A DNA stretch of 33,797 bases from Deltaproteobacteria bacterium (GTDB lineage: Bacteria > Desulfobacterota > Desulfobacteria > Desulfobacterales > UBA11574): NCBI GenBank assembly GCA_019308685.1, contig JAFDHQ010000020.1, positions 1-33,797 on the forward strand. The letters run 5' to 3'. The notes beneath the pieces are model-generated. The model did no database searches, had not been told where the DNA came from, and worked only from the letters and a program-made list of their open reading frames with translations. The translations under genes and the position numbers were made by a program. This document shows positions 18,057-27,859 of the stretch, one piece after another. The number at the start of each line of letters is the position of its first letter. The stretch's first letter is position 1.

Positions 18057-19739
18057 GTGAAACAGTATTCCATAAGTCCTGATGGCGAAAAGTTCCAGTT
18101 ACCCGATCCGGAGGAGTATGCAAGGGAATTCGAACGGCTAAAGAATATCGTACATAATCAACGAGACAAGGGTCGTAAAATTGTGGTGGTCATGGGTGTA
18201 GGATTTGTCGGTGCTGTAATGGCTGCAGTGGTAGCAGATTCGGAAGATGAAAATGGCAACCCCGTCAAGTTTGTCATTGGAATGCAGCGGCCGAGTACTC
18301 GCAGCTACTGGAAGATTCCTTTGCTGAACCGGGGATTGCCCCCTGTACAGGCAGAAGACCCGGAAGTGTTGCCAATGATCCGCCGCTGCGTAAAAGAGAA
18401 AAAGACTCTTACGGCTACGTTTACTTACGATGCCCTGAAGCTAGCGGATGTGGTGGTGGTAGACGTTCAGTGTGATTACCTGAAGGAGTCTTTGGGTGAT
18501 GTGAAGAATGGACAGGCGGACATGGCCGCGTTGGAGATATCCTTGGAGATCATCGCCGAGCATATTACCCCTGATGCGCTTGTGCTTATTGAAACAACCG
18601 TGGCCCCGGGCACCACCGAACAGGTGGCGTATCCCATTATGAGGAAAGTGTTTCGCAAACGGGGTATTGAGAGTGATCCTCTGTTGGCCCATAGTTTTGA
18701 AAGGGTGATGCCCGGCAAGCATTATGTTGCCAGTATCCGCGATTTTTGGAGGGTTTGCAGCGGAACCAACGAGGAGGCCACTCGCCGGGTGAAAAAGTTT
18801 CTCGAAGAAGTGATTAATACGGATGAGTATCCTCTTACGGTATTAAATCGGCCCATTGAGTCGGAAACGGCAAAAATCGTGGAAAATAGTTTCCGTGCAA
18901 CGATTCTGGCGTTCCTCGACGAATGGAGCCTGTTTGCCGAACGAAATGGCGTTGACCTTATCAAAGTTCTCGAAGCGATCAAAGTTCGACCCACACACAG
19001 CAACATTATTTTTCCGGGACCCGGTATTGGCGGCTACTGCCTACCCAAAGACGGCGGGTTGGGAATGTGGGCATACCGACATATTCACGGGTTTGAAGAC
19101 GATATTTTTAAAGTTACCCCCCTCGCCATCAACATCAACGATACCCGTTCATTGCACGTTGCCCAACTGACCCGAGATGCGCTCCGAAATATGAGCCGTC
19201 CGCTGGCGGCCGCCGAAATCCTGCTCCTTGGAGCCTCTTATCGCGAGGATGTTGGAGACACTCGTTACAGCGGATCTGAGTTGATCGTTCGCAGACTGAC
19301 TGAAATGGGAGCCGAACTTAGGGTGCACGATCCCTATGTGCAGCACTGGTGGGAATTTGAAAAGCAAGACGAGTACCCCTCACCGACGCATAGCCTGAAA
19401 AGGTTCTTCCGAAATCAGGACAAACTTGCCGACCTGCATGTCGAGCAAGATTTGTCACAGGCATTACACGGTTCCGATGCGGTTATTTTTGCAGTCAGAC
19501 ACAAGCATTATTTAGATCTGGACCCCGATAAGGTCGTGGAGACCGCCGGTTCTCCCCTGGCGGTCATCGACTGCTTCGGTATATTGGATGATGCTAAAAT
19601 CAAGCGCTATTTCGAACTTGGCTGTGAGGTCAAGGGATTGGGCCGAGGTCACGTCAAAAGGATTAAGGATCAGGTGCGAGCCGAAAGAGAGGAAATGCTG
19701 CTGGCATTAAGCGCCAAGCACAAAGCGGATCATCCGTAG
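18057..19739 (+). CDS. UDP-glucose/GDP-mannose dehydrogenase-family nucleotide-sugar dehydrogenase (560 aa, GTG start)
   Basis: VMGVGFVGAVMAAVVAD Rossmann motif, ETTVAPGTTEQ, GPGIGGYCLPKDGG catalytic Cys loop; RBS aaggagg. Confidence 0.88.
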   Translation: MKQYSISPDGEKFQLPDPEEYAREFERLKNIVHNQRDKGRKIVVVMGVGFVGAVMAAVVADSEDENGNPVKFVIGMQRPSTRSYWKIPLLNRGLPPVQAEDPEVLPMIRRCVKEKKTLTATFTYDALKLADVVVVDVQCDYLKESLGDVKNGQADMAALEISLEIIAEHITPDALVLIETTVAPGTTEQVAYPIMRKVFRKRGIESDPLLAHSFERVMPGKHYVASIRDFWRVCSGTNEEATRRVKKFLEEVINTDEYPLTVLNRPIESETAKIVENSFRATILAFLDEWSLFAERNGVDLIKVLEAIKVRPTHSNIIFPGPGIGGYCLPKDGGLGMWAYRHIHGFEDDIFKVTPLAININDTRSLHVAQLTRDALRNMSRPLAAAEILLLGASYREDVGDTRYSGSELIVRRLTEMGAELRVHDPYVQHWWEFEKQDEYPSPTHSLKRFFRNQDKLADLHVEQDLSQALHGSDAVIFAVRHKHYLDLDPDKVVETAGSPLAVIDCFGILDDAKIKRYFELGCEVKGLGRGHVKRIKDQVRAEREEMLLALSAKHKADHP

Positions 19740-20482
19740 TGCGGACTCCGGGATACTCGCATAGGTTACGGGATAGGACGTAAAAATTAAAAACAGTTGG
19801 TTATCGAAACCAGTAGTAACTTCTCAATAAGTTCTAAGTTGTACAGGGGGGTTAAAACTAAAGGCCCAAAACTGTTAAAACTTACCGGCAAAAATGTCGA
19901 CAACTGACCTACAATGGGTTTACAACACCCAAAATGTGGGATTTATCAAAGATGTTTTGATAAAATTATTTTGTACAAATTTTTTTATCAATTTTTTTCG
20001 CCAAATTTTGTGAATTATTTATGGCGCCTCCAGGCAGCGATGAAAAACGATATCACAATTATAAAACCGACTTCAGATTTCAAAATAAATAGCAGTGAGC
20101 TGAAATCAGGCTTATGTGCATAAACGTTGGAGATGGTGCAGGTTTAACACGTTCAAAATTCCTGTGCTCACCACCACATATCCCCGCCCTCGCCTTCAAA
20201 AATATTCTTACCATAGAGCGACATGAAGACCATCAATTGAGAAAAAATTAGTCGTCCTCTATACCCCTAATCCATTTACCCTTGAGTGTTCCGGAAATAT
20301 GGCCAAAAACGGTTTTCAAGTGTATAACCAACTCTTTGTATAGATCATTTAGTAATATACGCAGTAAGTAACGCCCCCTAACTTTACTACATTACGGACA
20401 ATAGTAAAAAAACCCTAAATATTTTACATAAAGTTCCGAAATATATATAGATTGAACTTTTAAATGAATTTTATGCGGTGAA

Positions 20483-22609
20483 TTGAATTTTATACAGGCA
20501 GTCTTTATGAACAATGACAAAGGAATCTTCAAAATGATTAATTTTGGGAAATCGATCCAATCTCATTTTTTGAAGAAATTTCATTGGGGCTTTATCATGC
20601 TCTTAATGGTTTTTCTTTTTATTTGCAGTCCCTTCGTGATTCGAAGCGCAAGTGCAGATTACGTCTCTGAAGAGAGTTTGCCCGATTTGACGGAACTCAG
20701 TATTGAAGACCTGATGAATATCGAAGTTGTTTCTGTCTCAAAAAAAGCCCAGAAATTCTCTGACTCGGCTGCAGCAATATTTGTCATTACACAGGAAGAC
20801 ATTCGGAGATCCGGCGTAAACAGCATACCCGATGCCTTGCGAATGGTCCCTGGTATTCAGGTTGCACGGATCGATGCAAATAAATGGGCTATTAGTTCTC
20901 GGGGTTTCGGCACCAGGTTTACAAACAAATTGCTGGTGCTGATGGACGGCCGAACCATATACACGCCGCTTTACTCCGGTGTTTTTTGGGGCACTCAGGA
21001 CACCGTGCTTGAAGATATAGACCGGATTGAGGTCATCCGGGGACCGGGAGCGGCCATGTGGGGCGCCAATGCCGTGAATGGTGTCATCAATATCATTACG
21101 AAAAAAGCAAGTGAAACACAAGGTACGCTGATTAGCGCAGGTGCCGGGAGCGAAGAGCGTATTTTTAGCAATGTTCGATATGGCGGAAAGATGCACGACA
21201 ACGGATACTTCCGGATTTATGGCAAATATTTCGAACGTGATAATTTCATCGAGCGCGACGAAAGTAGAGGTTCAGATGAATGGGATGCCCTGCGGGCGGG
21301 AGTCCGGTTGGATTGGAACGATTCTTTTACGATACTTGGGGAAATTTTCGATGGTGATTCCGGCGGTAGAATAAATACGGTGACGTTTACGTCCCCATAC
21401 AGCCAGATCATCGAAGACGACATCAAAAACTCCGGCGGACATGTTTTGCTGCGATGGGACAAGTATATATCCGATACATCCGATTTATCCGCTCAGTTTT
21501 ATTACGATCGACTTGAATATGAGTTTAGTCTCTTGGGAACGGAAGTCGACACATTTGATATCGATATTCAGCACCGGTTTCCACTGGGAGAACGCCAGGA
21601 AATTATTTGGGGACTGGGTTACCGTTATATTCAGGATGATATTACCAATACAGATATACTGTCCCTGACCCCCGATGACGATGAGTACGATTTAATCAGT
21701 GCGTTCATCCAGGATGAAATTTCATTTCTGGATAAAACCCTTCACTTTATTATCGGTTCCAAGTTCGAACACAATGACTTTACCGGATTCGAAATCCAGC
21801 CGAATATGCGAATCTTGTGGTCGCCCAAAGATCGATATTCGGTCTGGGCTTCTGTTTCCAGGGCCGTAAGGACACCGAACCGCGTAGAAGATGGCTTCAA
21901 AATCGACAACGCTGTTAAACCCGCCGGTTCGTTACTCCCGGTTTTTCCAGGAGCAGGTGTGGTTAGAATTTTGGGAAACCGCGATTTTGACTCCGAAGAT
22001 CTCCTCGCTTTCGAGTTCGGCGTGAGATCATGGTTTAGGGACAACTTGTCCATTGATGTTGCGGCCTATTATAATATTTACGACAACCTGCGTGATCAAA
22101 CCGCCGGGGTCCCCTTTGTGGATCCGTCGTTCTCTCCTGCGGTTCTCATTTTACCCTATGTAAATAATAACAATATGGATGGTGAAACCTTTGGCATAGA
22201 ACTGGCTGCTGATTATCGGCCGTTTGAATGGTGGAAACTCAAAGCTGCATATACCTACCTTCAAATTAACCTTCATACCGACGGCATTTTAACTCTTGGA
22301 CAGGAAAAAAGCGAGGAAGGAAGCAGTCCCCACAATCAAATTTCATTGCGTTCAACCATGGATTTAAAGAAGAATTTTGAACTGGATTTATGGGGCCGGT
22401 ACGTGGACAACCTCACCGGGCAGAATATAGGCAGTTATATTACCATGGATGCAAGGTTGGCGTGGAAACCGTCGAAAATTGTTGAGGTGGCTGTTGTTGG
22501 ACAAAACCTTTTTGACAAGTCACATCCTGAATTTGAGCCTCAATTTTTGCAAACCATACCGACGGAAGTTGAACGAGGGGTGTATTTAAAAGTCAGCCTC
22601 TCATTTTAA
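20483..22609 (+). CDS. TonB-dependent outer-membrane receptor
   Basis: Plug domain (VFVITQEDIRRSGVNSIPDALRMVPGIQVARIDANKWAISSRGF...IEVIRGPGAAMWGANAVNGVINIITK), beta-barrel, terminal aromatic F. Confidence 0.93.
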   Translation: MNFIQAVFMNNDKGIFKMINFGKSIQSHFLKKFHWGFIMLLMVFLFICSPFVIRSASADYVSEESLPDLTELSIEDLMNIEVVSVSKKAQKFSDSAAAIFVITQEDIRRSGVNSIPDALRMVPGIQVARIDANKWAISSRGFGTRFTNKLLVLMDGRTIYTPLYSGVFWGTQDTVLEDIDRIEVIRGPGAAMWGANAVNGVINIITKKASETQGTLISAGAGSEERIFSNVRYGGKMHDNGYFRIYGKYFERDNFIERDESRGSDEWDALRAGVRLDWNDSFTILGEIFDGDSGGRINTVTFTSPYSQIIEDDIKNSGGHVLLRWDKYISDTSDLSAQFYYDRLEYEFSLLGTEVDTFDIDIQHRFPLGERQEIIWGLGYRYIQDDITNTDILSLTPDDDEYDLISAFIQDEISFLDKTLHFIIGSKFEHNDFTGFEIQPNMRILWSPKDRYSVWASVSRAVRTPNRVEDGFKIDNAVKPAGSLLPVFPGAGVVRILGNRDFDSEDLLAFEFGVRSWFRDNLSIDVAAYYNIYDNLRDQTAGVPFVDPSFSPAVLILPYVNNNNMDGETFGIELAADYRPFEWWKLKAAYTYLQINLHTDGILTLGQEKSEEGSSPHNQISLRSTMDLKKNFELDLWGRYVDNLTGQNIGSYITMDARLAWKPSKIVEVAVVGQNLFDKSHPEFEPQFLQTIPTEVERGVYLKVSLSF

Positions 22610-22618
22610 CTGACACCA

Positions 22619-23242
22619 GTGGCTGCGACAAACATGGGAATGATATTTAGGTGGATATTACCAGGTTCGATCATGCGAATTTATAGAAACAGGATATTAG
22701 AAATAATAAAGGGTTTCTTACTTTTCGTGGCATTTCTCTTTGTGGTGATCCAGCCCGTTGGACGAGCCACCGCAAGAGTTTCCCTCGAGTACCATGTCAA
22801 GGCAGCATTTCTCTATAATTTTACAAAATTTGTGAAATGGCCCGAAAAAGCGTTTGCAAACGCAACATCACCGATTAAAATTTGCATTCTGGGAGACTCT
22901 CCCTTCGGGCCATCGCTGGATGCCATTAAAAATAAAACAGCCGGCGGCAGAAAACTTGTGATTTTTGAAGCCAAGAGCGTGGATGATGTCGAAGATTGTC
23001 ATGTTCTTTTCATTAGTAGTAGTTCGGAAAAAGAGTTTTTCGATTCGATTGAACGCTTTCGGGAAAAAAGTGTCTTCACTGTAGGAGACAAACAGGGCCT
23101 TGCTCGAAAAGGATGTGTTATTAATTTCATCGTGGTCAACAATAAAGTCCGGTTCGAAATTAATACAAAATCCGCAGAGAGAGCTAATTTGAAGATCAGT
23201 TCACAATTACTGAAAATTGCCAGGATCGTTAATGATGAATAG
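22619..23242 (+). CDS. YfiR/DUF4154-family periplasmic protein
   Basis: N-terminal TM/signal, then YHVKAAFLYNFTKFVKWPEKAF...ICILGDSPFG...GLARKGCVINFIVVNNKVRFEIN. True start may be downstream of GTG 22619. Confidence 0.85.
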   Translation: MAATNMGMIFRWILPGSIMRIYRNRILEIIKGFLLFVAFLFVVIQPVGRATARVSLEYHVKAAFLYNFTKFVKWPEKAFANATSPIKICILGDSPFGPSLDAIKNKTAGGRKLVIFEAKSVDDVEDCHVLFISSSSEKEFFDSIERFREKSVFTVGDKQGLARKGCVINFIVVNNKVRFEINTKSAERANLKISSQLLKIARIVNDE

Positions 23243-23251
23243 GAGATTTTA

Positions 23252-24889
23252 ATGCTGTCTTTTCGTGATGCATCGATTAAGAGAAAGCTTCTGGCAAGTA
23301 TCATGGTAACCTGTCTCGTTGCACTGGTCCTGTCGTCTGCGGTGTTTATGGCTTTCCAGATAATCTATTACAAAAGGTCAACCATAAAGGGACTGGCCAC
23401 TCTTGCTGAAATGATCGGCACCAACAGCACTGCAGCCATTGTCTTCAACGATCCCGGTTCGGCTGAACAGACACTCGCCGCATTGAAAGCGGAGCCTACC
23501 ATCACTGAAGCCTTGATATTTAATCCAAAAAATGAGCTTTTCGCAACATATGCCTCAGCAGGAAAGATCAAATCATCTTCAACCCCGACGACTGAAGAAG
23601 AAGGGCATCAATTCAAAGGTAATTTATTAACACTTTGGAGACATATCGTATTTGACGGAAATAAAATTGGGACTGTGTATATAAAATCGGATTTAAAGCC
23701 TTTTTACCGTCAGATCAACCATTTCTTATTGATAATGGTTGCCATTATGATCCTTTCGGCGTGTCTTTCTTATTTACTGGCAACTAAGTTTAGAAAAAAC
23801 ATATCCACACCAATTTTGAGTCTTGCCGAATCCATGAAGAATGTCTCGAACAACAAAAATTATTCAATCCGCCTCAGAAGGACCACAAGAGATGAGCTGG
23901 GATCCCTTATCAATGGATTTAACAACATGCTCGAGCAGATCGAAATTAGAGACAAAGAGCTTGAAAAGCACCGACATCATCTTGAGGATGAAGTCGAAAG
24001 GAGGACTCAGGAGCTCCTCGAAACCAATAGGAACTTAGAGCAGGCAATTCATGAAATGGAGATTGCTAAAAGATCCGCTGAGCTCGCAAATAAAGCAAAA
24101 AGCGATTTTTTAGCCAACATGAGCCATGAATTGAGGACACCGCTGAATCATATCATTGGATTTACCGAACTGGTCGTTGATAAAAACTTCGGAGACATCA
24201 ACAAGACACAGGAGGAATATTTGAATGATGTCCTGGACAGCAGCCGTCATTTGCTGTCCCTCATCAACGATATTTTAGATTTATCTAAGGTGGAAGCCGG
24301 CAAAATTGAACTCGAACCTTCCAGAATAAATCTGCAAGATCTACTTGAAAACAGCCTGACCATGGTAAAAGAAAAGGCGATAAAGCATGGCTTGCAGATG
24401 GAACTCGATGTGAACGGCATACCCGATCTCATCACAGTGGACGAGCGCAAAATTAAACAGATCATCTACAACCTGCTGTCCAATTCAGTTAAATTTACCC
24501 CTGACGGTGGACAGATCCAAGTCACCGCACAAATGATGAATAGTGATGATCTCCATTCTCGTTTAGAAGCTGTTGGACTTTCCCCTTTAAGTTCTGAATC
24601 CGTCGAAAACAATCGGGATTGGGCCCTGCTTTCCGTAAAAGATACGGGCATTGGCATTAAACCGGAGGCGCTGAGCCGGATATTCAATCCTTTTGAACAG
24701 GTTGAAATTTCTATAAGCAGGAAATATCAGGGAACCGGTTTAGGGCTCTCATTGGTCAAAAGCATGGTTGAGCTTCATGGCGGAAGGATTTGGGTTGAAA
24801 GCGAAGGTCTGGGCAAGGGTGCGACATTTTCGTTTGTCATACCGGTGAATATCGATGCCGGCGTAAAGAATGAGGAGTTAAAGAGATGA
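23252..24889 (+). CDS. Membrane histidine kinase: CHASE8-type periplasmic sensor, HAMP, HisKA, HATPase_c
   Basis: TM-ATLAEMIGTNSTAAIVFNDPGSAEQTLAALKAEPTITEALIFN (CHASE8-like), TM, HAMP, FLANMSHELRTPLNHIIGF H-box, NLLSNSVKFTPDGG, GTGLGLSLV. Confidence 0.92.
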   Translation: MLSFRDASIKRKLLASIMVTCLVALVLSSAVFMAFQIIYYKRSTIKGLATLAEMIGTNSTAAIVFNDPGSAEQTLAALKAEPTITEALIFNPKNELFATYASAGKIKSSSTPTTEEEGHQFKGNLLTLWRHIVFDGNKIGTVYIKSDLKPFYRQINHFLLIMVAIMILSACLSYLLATKFRKNISTPILSLAESMKNVSNNKNYSIRLRRTTRDELGSLINGFNNMLEQIEIRDKELEKHRHHLEDEVERRTQELLETNRNLEQAIHEMEIAKRSAELANKAKSDFLANMSHELRTPLNHIIGFTELVVDKNFGDINKTQEEYLNDVLDSSRHLLSLINDILDLSKVEAGKIELEPSRINLQDLLENSLTMVKEKAIKHGLQMELDVNGIPDLITVDERKIKQIIYNLLSNSVKFTPDGGQIQVTAQMMNSDDLHSRLEAVGLSPLSSESVENNRDWALLSVKDTGIGIKPEALSRIFNPFEQVEISISRKYQGTGLGLSLVKSMVELHGGRIWVESEGLGKGATFSFVIPVNIDAGVKNEELKR

Positions 24890-25281
24890 AAAACCAAACC
24901 GTTTTGGTTATAGAGGACAATCCGTCAAATATGAAGCTGGTGAGAGCGCTTCTCGAGCTCGGAAATTTCCAGGCCATTGAGGCGGAAACCGCTCAAAAGG
25001 GCATCGATCTGGCCAAGAAAATGATTCCGGATCTTATCCTGATGGACATTCAGTTACCTGATATGAATGGACTTAACGCCACCCGGGCTATCCGGCAGAT
25101 AGAGTCCATTAATCATATACCGATTGTCGCATTGACTGCCTATGCGATGCAAGGTGATCAGGAAAAGGCACTGAACGCAGGTTGCTCCGGATACATAACA
25201 AAACCATTGAGCACCAGGAGCTTTCTAAAAAAAATCCATGAGTATATCAATCAAGATGTGAAGGAACGTTCAGAACATTAA
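24886..25281 (+). CDS. Single-domain response regulator (REC, DivK/CheY-like)
   Basis: VLVIEDNPSNMKLV, DLILMDIQLPDMNG, ALTAYAM, GYITKP; ATGA overlap with the kinase gene. Confidence 0.93.
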   Translation: MKNQTVLVIEDNPSNMKLVRALLELGNFQAIEAETAQKGIDLAKKMIPDLILMDIQLPDMNGLNATRAIRQIESINHIPIVALTAYAMQGDQEKALNAGCSGYITKPLSTRSFLKKIHEYINQDVKERSEH

Positions 25282-25317
25282 CCACAAATTCTTTTTCTGT
25301 AAGGGTTAGGAGTCATA

Positions 25318-26853
25318 GTGTCAATTTCAAGTAATGTAGAGGTGTTGGATAAAAGAACGTTGATTGACCCTGTAGATATAAACACCTATGAAAAACAGGT
25401 AGGCGCCCCTTTTATTGACAGCTTGACGGGTCTTCCCAATCATGGATTCTTCATTATGACATTGGATCGTGAAACCAAACGATCCGAGCGCTTTGGCTCA
25501 TCCATCAGCGTTGGGTTGATCAACATCGATTGTTTCAGGCTGCTCAATAAGAGTAAAGGCAGTGTGGAGGGAGACCGTATCCTTAGGAAAGTAGCGGAAT
25601 GTATCCAAAACAGCATCCGGCAGGTCGACCTTGCCGCCAGGTTGTATGGTGACCTTTTCGCCGTCATTTTCACAGAGTCTGCCCTCGAAAACGCCGTGAA
25701 TGCTGCAGAGCGAATCCGTTTGAATATAGAAAAAACCCAAAATAAAATGGTTACGGCCAGCATCGGCCTTAGTGGATATCCAAGACATACGAAAAAGCCG
25801 TCTTCTCTGTTACAAGAGGCATATGCGGCACTCATCAAATCAAAAACAAAAGGGAAAAATTGTATTTCCTATGCGACCGAAACAACGAATAAGGTGGATA
25901 CGATTGCACCCAATGTTCTCATTGTGGATGATATCCCGAAAAATCTAAAACTATTGGAGGGGATGCTACAGCCATTGCGTTATCACGTGCTTAAAGCAGA
26001 CAGCGGAGAAGCTGCCTTGGATATTATGAGCAAGGTTGATGTGGATCTTGTCTTGCTCGATGTGATGATGCCAGGTTTGGATGGGTTCGAGGTATGCCGA
26101 AGAATTAAAAATGATCCCCGACTCAGAATTGTCCCTATCATTTTAGTGACGGCATTGGATGATTCGAAATCCAAAATAATGGGGATCGAAGCCGGGGCCG
26201 ATGATTTTATTTCTAAGCCGCCCAACAAGGCCGAACTCATCGCTCGCACCAGATCACTCATCAAGCTCAAGCAAATTAACAGTAATCTGGTCGATATTGA
26301 AAATGTTCTTTTTTCGCTTGCCAGAGCCGTGGAAGCGAAAGACGCTTATACCCAGGGGCATATCGAACGGGTGTCGAACTTAGCCATGGTGTTGGGGCGA
26401 AAACTGGGCTTGAATGAAAAGGAGCTTGAGGCGTTGAAATATGGCGGCATTCTTCATGACGTCGGCAAGATAGCGGTGCCGAGGGAGATTTTGAACAAAC
26501 TGGGACGATTGAATGAAGAAGAGTGGGAGGTGATGAAATCACATTCTATCGTGGGGTATCAAATCTGCCTGCCGTTGGAAAAGAATCTCGGTCCGGCTTT
26601 GGATGTCATTCGCTACCACCATGAAAAAATGGATGGCAGCGGATATCCGGATCACCTGAAAGGGAAAGATATTCCGGTTGTCGCCAGGATTGTGGCGGTT
26701 ACGGATATTTATGATGCGATCATAACGGACAGGCCCTATCGAAAAGGAATGTCTCGGAAAGAAGCCATTGACATTCTTCTAAAAGAAGCCGAAGATGGCA
26801 AACTCGACCCTGAAATCGTCCAACTGCTGGTGGATCATCTCACATCCAAATAG
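25318..26853 (+). CDS. Degenerate GGDEF - REC - HD-GYP protein (GTG start)
   Basis: DSLTGLPNHGFF...RLYGDLFAV (GGDEF position degenerate), VLIVDDIPKN...LLDVMMPG, GGILHDVGKIAVP...HHEKMDGSGYP. Confidence 0.92.
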   Translation: MSISSNVEVLDKRTLIDPVDINTYEKQVGAPFIDSLTGLPNHGFFIMTLDRETKRSERFGSSISVGLINIDCFRLLNKSKGSVEGDRILRKVAECIQNSIRQVDLAARLYGDLFAVIFTESALENAVNAAERIRLNIEKTQNKMVTASIGLSGYPRHTKKPSSLLQEAYAALIKSKTKGKNCISYATETTNKVDTIAPNVLIVDDIPKNLKLLEGMLQPLRYHVLKADSGEAALDIMSKVDVDLVLLDVMMPGLDGFEVCRRIKNDPRLRIVPIILVTALDDSKSKIMGIEAGADDFISKPPNKAELIARTRSLIKLKQINSNLVDIENVLFSLARAVEAKDAYTQGHIERVSNLAMVLGRKLGLNEKELEALKYGGILHDVGKIAVPREILNKLGRLNEEEWEVMKSHSIVGYQICLPLEKNLGPALDVIRYHHEKMDGSGYPDHLKGKDIPVVARIVAVTDIYDAIITDRPYRKGMSRKEAIDILLKEAEDGKLDPEIVQLLVDHLTSK

Positions 26854-26880
26854 CTTTTTCCTTCCATATTTGGTTCAGGC

Positions 26881-26900
26881 GGACTTTTCATGAGACTGTC
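26881..26900. repeat. Solo element end ggacttttcatgagactgtc
   Basis: 17/20 match to the right end ggactttttacgagaccgtc of the 13550-13697 element; no partner end seen nearby. Confidence 0.5.
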
Positions 26901-26905
26901 ACGTT

Positions 26906-27859
26906 TTAATTCACCGATTCTTCCTGCTGTTGCGAGACACAAAATCCCCGTAAACGGTGACCCAGCAGTTCCAGGAGTTTAAACTGAAGATCAGGATTGC
27001 CCAATAGCTGTTCTTTAAATATTTTTTGATTGATGACCATCACGTCAACATGCGTTTCTGCAATGACATCCGTTGAGCGGGGTTTCTGGGTCAACAGGGA
27101 GAGTTCCCCGAAGATTTCACCTTCGCCCAAATGTGTAATGATTGTTTCACCCCGGTCACCCTTGCGTCGCCCTTTCATAGAAACGGTCACGCGGCCGTCA
27201 ACAATTACGTACGCACAGTCGCCCATATCACCGCATTGGATGATCTTTTCACCGGCCTTGAAAAACTCACGCTCGAAAGTCCTCAATTTGCCATGAAAAC
27301 CTTGAAACCGGGCCATCTCATAAAACTTTGGAGATATTTCCTTTAAATCCAACAACATTGGCAATACTTCTATTCCAAGCTCTTTGTTGATAAATGACGG
27401 GTGAATTCTTTTAAACCCCATACCTTTCATCATATTTTCTACAAGTGGGTTTATGGCCGCTATCACGTGACTGACGTTTCTCGATATTACCCAGCAAACA
27501 CCCATGCTGAGCAGCATGAAAATCAACCGGGGAACTTTTCTGTACCGTTTCTTAATGCAAAACATACTTGCCGCCGCTACTTTCGAAGAATCGGCCGGGA
27601 TATGGGGTCTGAAATCGAATAAGTGTTCTGAAGGTGTACCGACTTTGGAAAATTCGGTGATTCTAAGACCGCCCACAACCTCCTGATCAAACATGGCAAT
27701 GATATTAACGGTTAATGGAAAGGCGTCAAACCGGTCAAAGATACGACCCGATGGATTTGGTTTGAAATACCCTTCTTCTTCAACAAATATCTCGTGTCTT
27801 GCATGAAAGAGTTGGTGTATTTCTTCAGCAGTTTGCGCGATTTTGACTCTTACAGACAT
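26906..27859 (-). CDS. N-acyl-amino-acid/AHL synthase-like (GNAT superfamily) acyltransferase fused to C-terminal cyclic-nucleotide-binding domain
   Basis: N-term EEIHQLFHARHEIFVEEEGYF...GGLRITEF...AAASMFCIKKRYR; C-term FKAGEKIIQCGDMGDCAYVIVDGRVTVS...LGEGEIFGELSLLTQKPRSTDVIA (cNMP-binding cassette). Confidence 0.75.
   Translation of the reverse strand: MSVRVKIAQTAEEIHQLFHARHEIFVEEEGYFKPNPSGRIFDRFDAFPLTVNIIAMFDQEVVGGLRITEFSKVGTPSEHLFDFRPHIPADSSKVAAASMFCIKKRYRKVPRLIFMLLSMGVCWVISRNVSHVIAAINPLVENMMKGMGFKRIHPSFINKELGIEVLPMLLDLKEISPKFYEMARFQGFHGKLRTFEREFFKAGEKIIQCGDMGDCAYVIVDGRVTVSMKGRRKGDRGETIITHLGEGEIFGELSLLTQKPRSTDVIAETHVDVMVINQKIFKEQLLGNPDLQFKLLELLGHRLRGFCVSQQQEESVN

Noticed and set aside
19914-20123. 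69-aa ORF in the long intergenic region before the TonB receptor
   Set aside because: No RBS or motif; A/T-rich and probably non-coding.
20738-21196. 152-aa minus-strand ORF
   Set aside because: Antisense inside the TonB receptor plug/barrel coding region.
26906-27859. Calling the acyltransferase a bona fide quorum-sensing LuxI-type AHL synthase
   Set aside because: No LuxR-type regulator nearby and the cNMP-domain fusion fits FeeM-like N-acyl amino acid synthases better; substrate cannot be read from sequence alone.
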